Origin: Lachnospiraceae bacterium
GTDB lineage: Bacteria > Bacillota > Clostridia > Lachnospirales > Lachnospiraceae
Length of the DNA stretch: 5,587 bases
Reading direction: 5' to 3'
NCBI GenBank assembly: GCA_024699395.1
Contig: JAILPU010000206.1
Coordinates: 1-5,587, forward strand
The translations under genes were made by a program, and so were the position numbers. The notes below the pieces were generated by a model. That model did no database searches, was not told the DNA's origin, and saw only the letters and a program-made list of their open reading frames with translations. This document shows positions 5,486-5,587 of the stretch, in pieces (the stretch's first letter is position 1; each line of letters starts with the position of its first letter).

Positions 5486-5587
5486 TCAATCCGGATTAAA
5501 GGTAAAATTAGTATTCAATTCATCATATTCCTTCATATCGAGTGTTCCGCTCTTGCCTTCAAGGTTTGCAAGAAACTCGGGCAACAA
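5486..5587 (-). CDS. ftsQ: Probable FtsQ/DivIB C-terminus (partial)
   Basis: An open minus-strand frame enters from the right edge and ends at TGA (5486-5488). It gives 33 residues including FLANLEGKSGTLDMKEYDE and ending FTFNPD. The L-G-SGTLDM-Y pattern resembles the C-terminal tail of FtsQ/DivIB proteins in Clostridia (from memory of the family). The place just upstream of ftsZ fits the division and cell wall cluster. FtsQ is a single-pass membrane protein with an extracellular POTRA domain that works with FtsB and FtsL in the divisome. Only the tail is present, so the identity rests on a short match plus context; an uncharacterised gene at this place is the alternative. Confidence 0.62.
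   Translation of the reverse strand: MLPEFLANLEGKSGTLDMKEYDELNTNFTFNPD

Overview
The window looks like the chromosome of a Gram-positive, low-to-mid GC Firmicute, most likely a member of the Lachnospiraceae (Butyrivibrio/Roseburia-like; inferred from protein character and gene order, not from a search). It is ordinary chromosomal housekeeping DNA with two non-coding stretches of interest. All genes but one lie on the minus strand. No phage, transposon, CRISPR, tRNA or rRNA signal was seen.

Left part (1-1618): a single-gene gap unit (type I NAD-dependent glyceraldehyde-3-phosphate dehydrogenase) on the minus strand, with a strong Shine-Dalgarno and a near-perfect intrinsic terminator. It is separated by about 465 bp of AT-rich DNA from a divergently placed plus-strand gene. 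That spacer holds candidate gap promoters, an imperfect palindrome and a Rex-operator-like sequence.

Middle (1619-3925): a PHP-family histidinol-phosphatase (HisJ type) on plus runs tail-to-tail into nrdR on minus, and the two stop codons overlap by 4 nt. nrdR, the zinc-ribbon/ATP-cone repressor of ribonucleotide reductase genes, has a perfect consensus sigma-A promoter. Upstream of it is a two-gene translationally overlapping unit: an unrecognised 112-aa acidic protein and a VanZ-like membrane protein. This unit has no visible terminator before the nrdR promoter.

Right part (3926-5587): an intergenic tandem array of about 56-bp units, each with a hairpin, lies between the ftsZ terminator and the 112-aa gene. 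Next comes ftsZ, which I re-start at a TTG codon, with its own good promoter, and then the 3' end of what is probably ftsQ/divIB. The end of the division cluster is thus ftsQ-ftsZ with no ftsA between them. The sporulation block spoIIGA-sigE-sigG, which often follows ftsZ in spore-forming relatives, is absent, consistent with a non-sporulating lineage.

I found no clear new enzymatic system. The most unusual item is the tandem hairpin repeat array, including a 10-bp word it shares with the nrdR promoter region.
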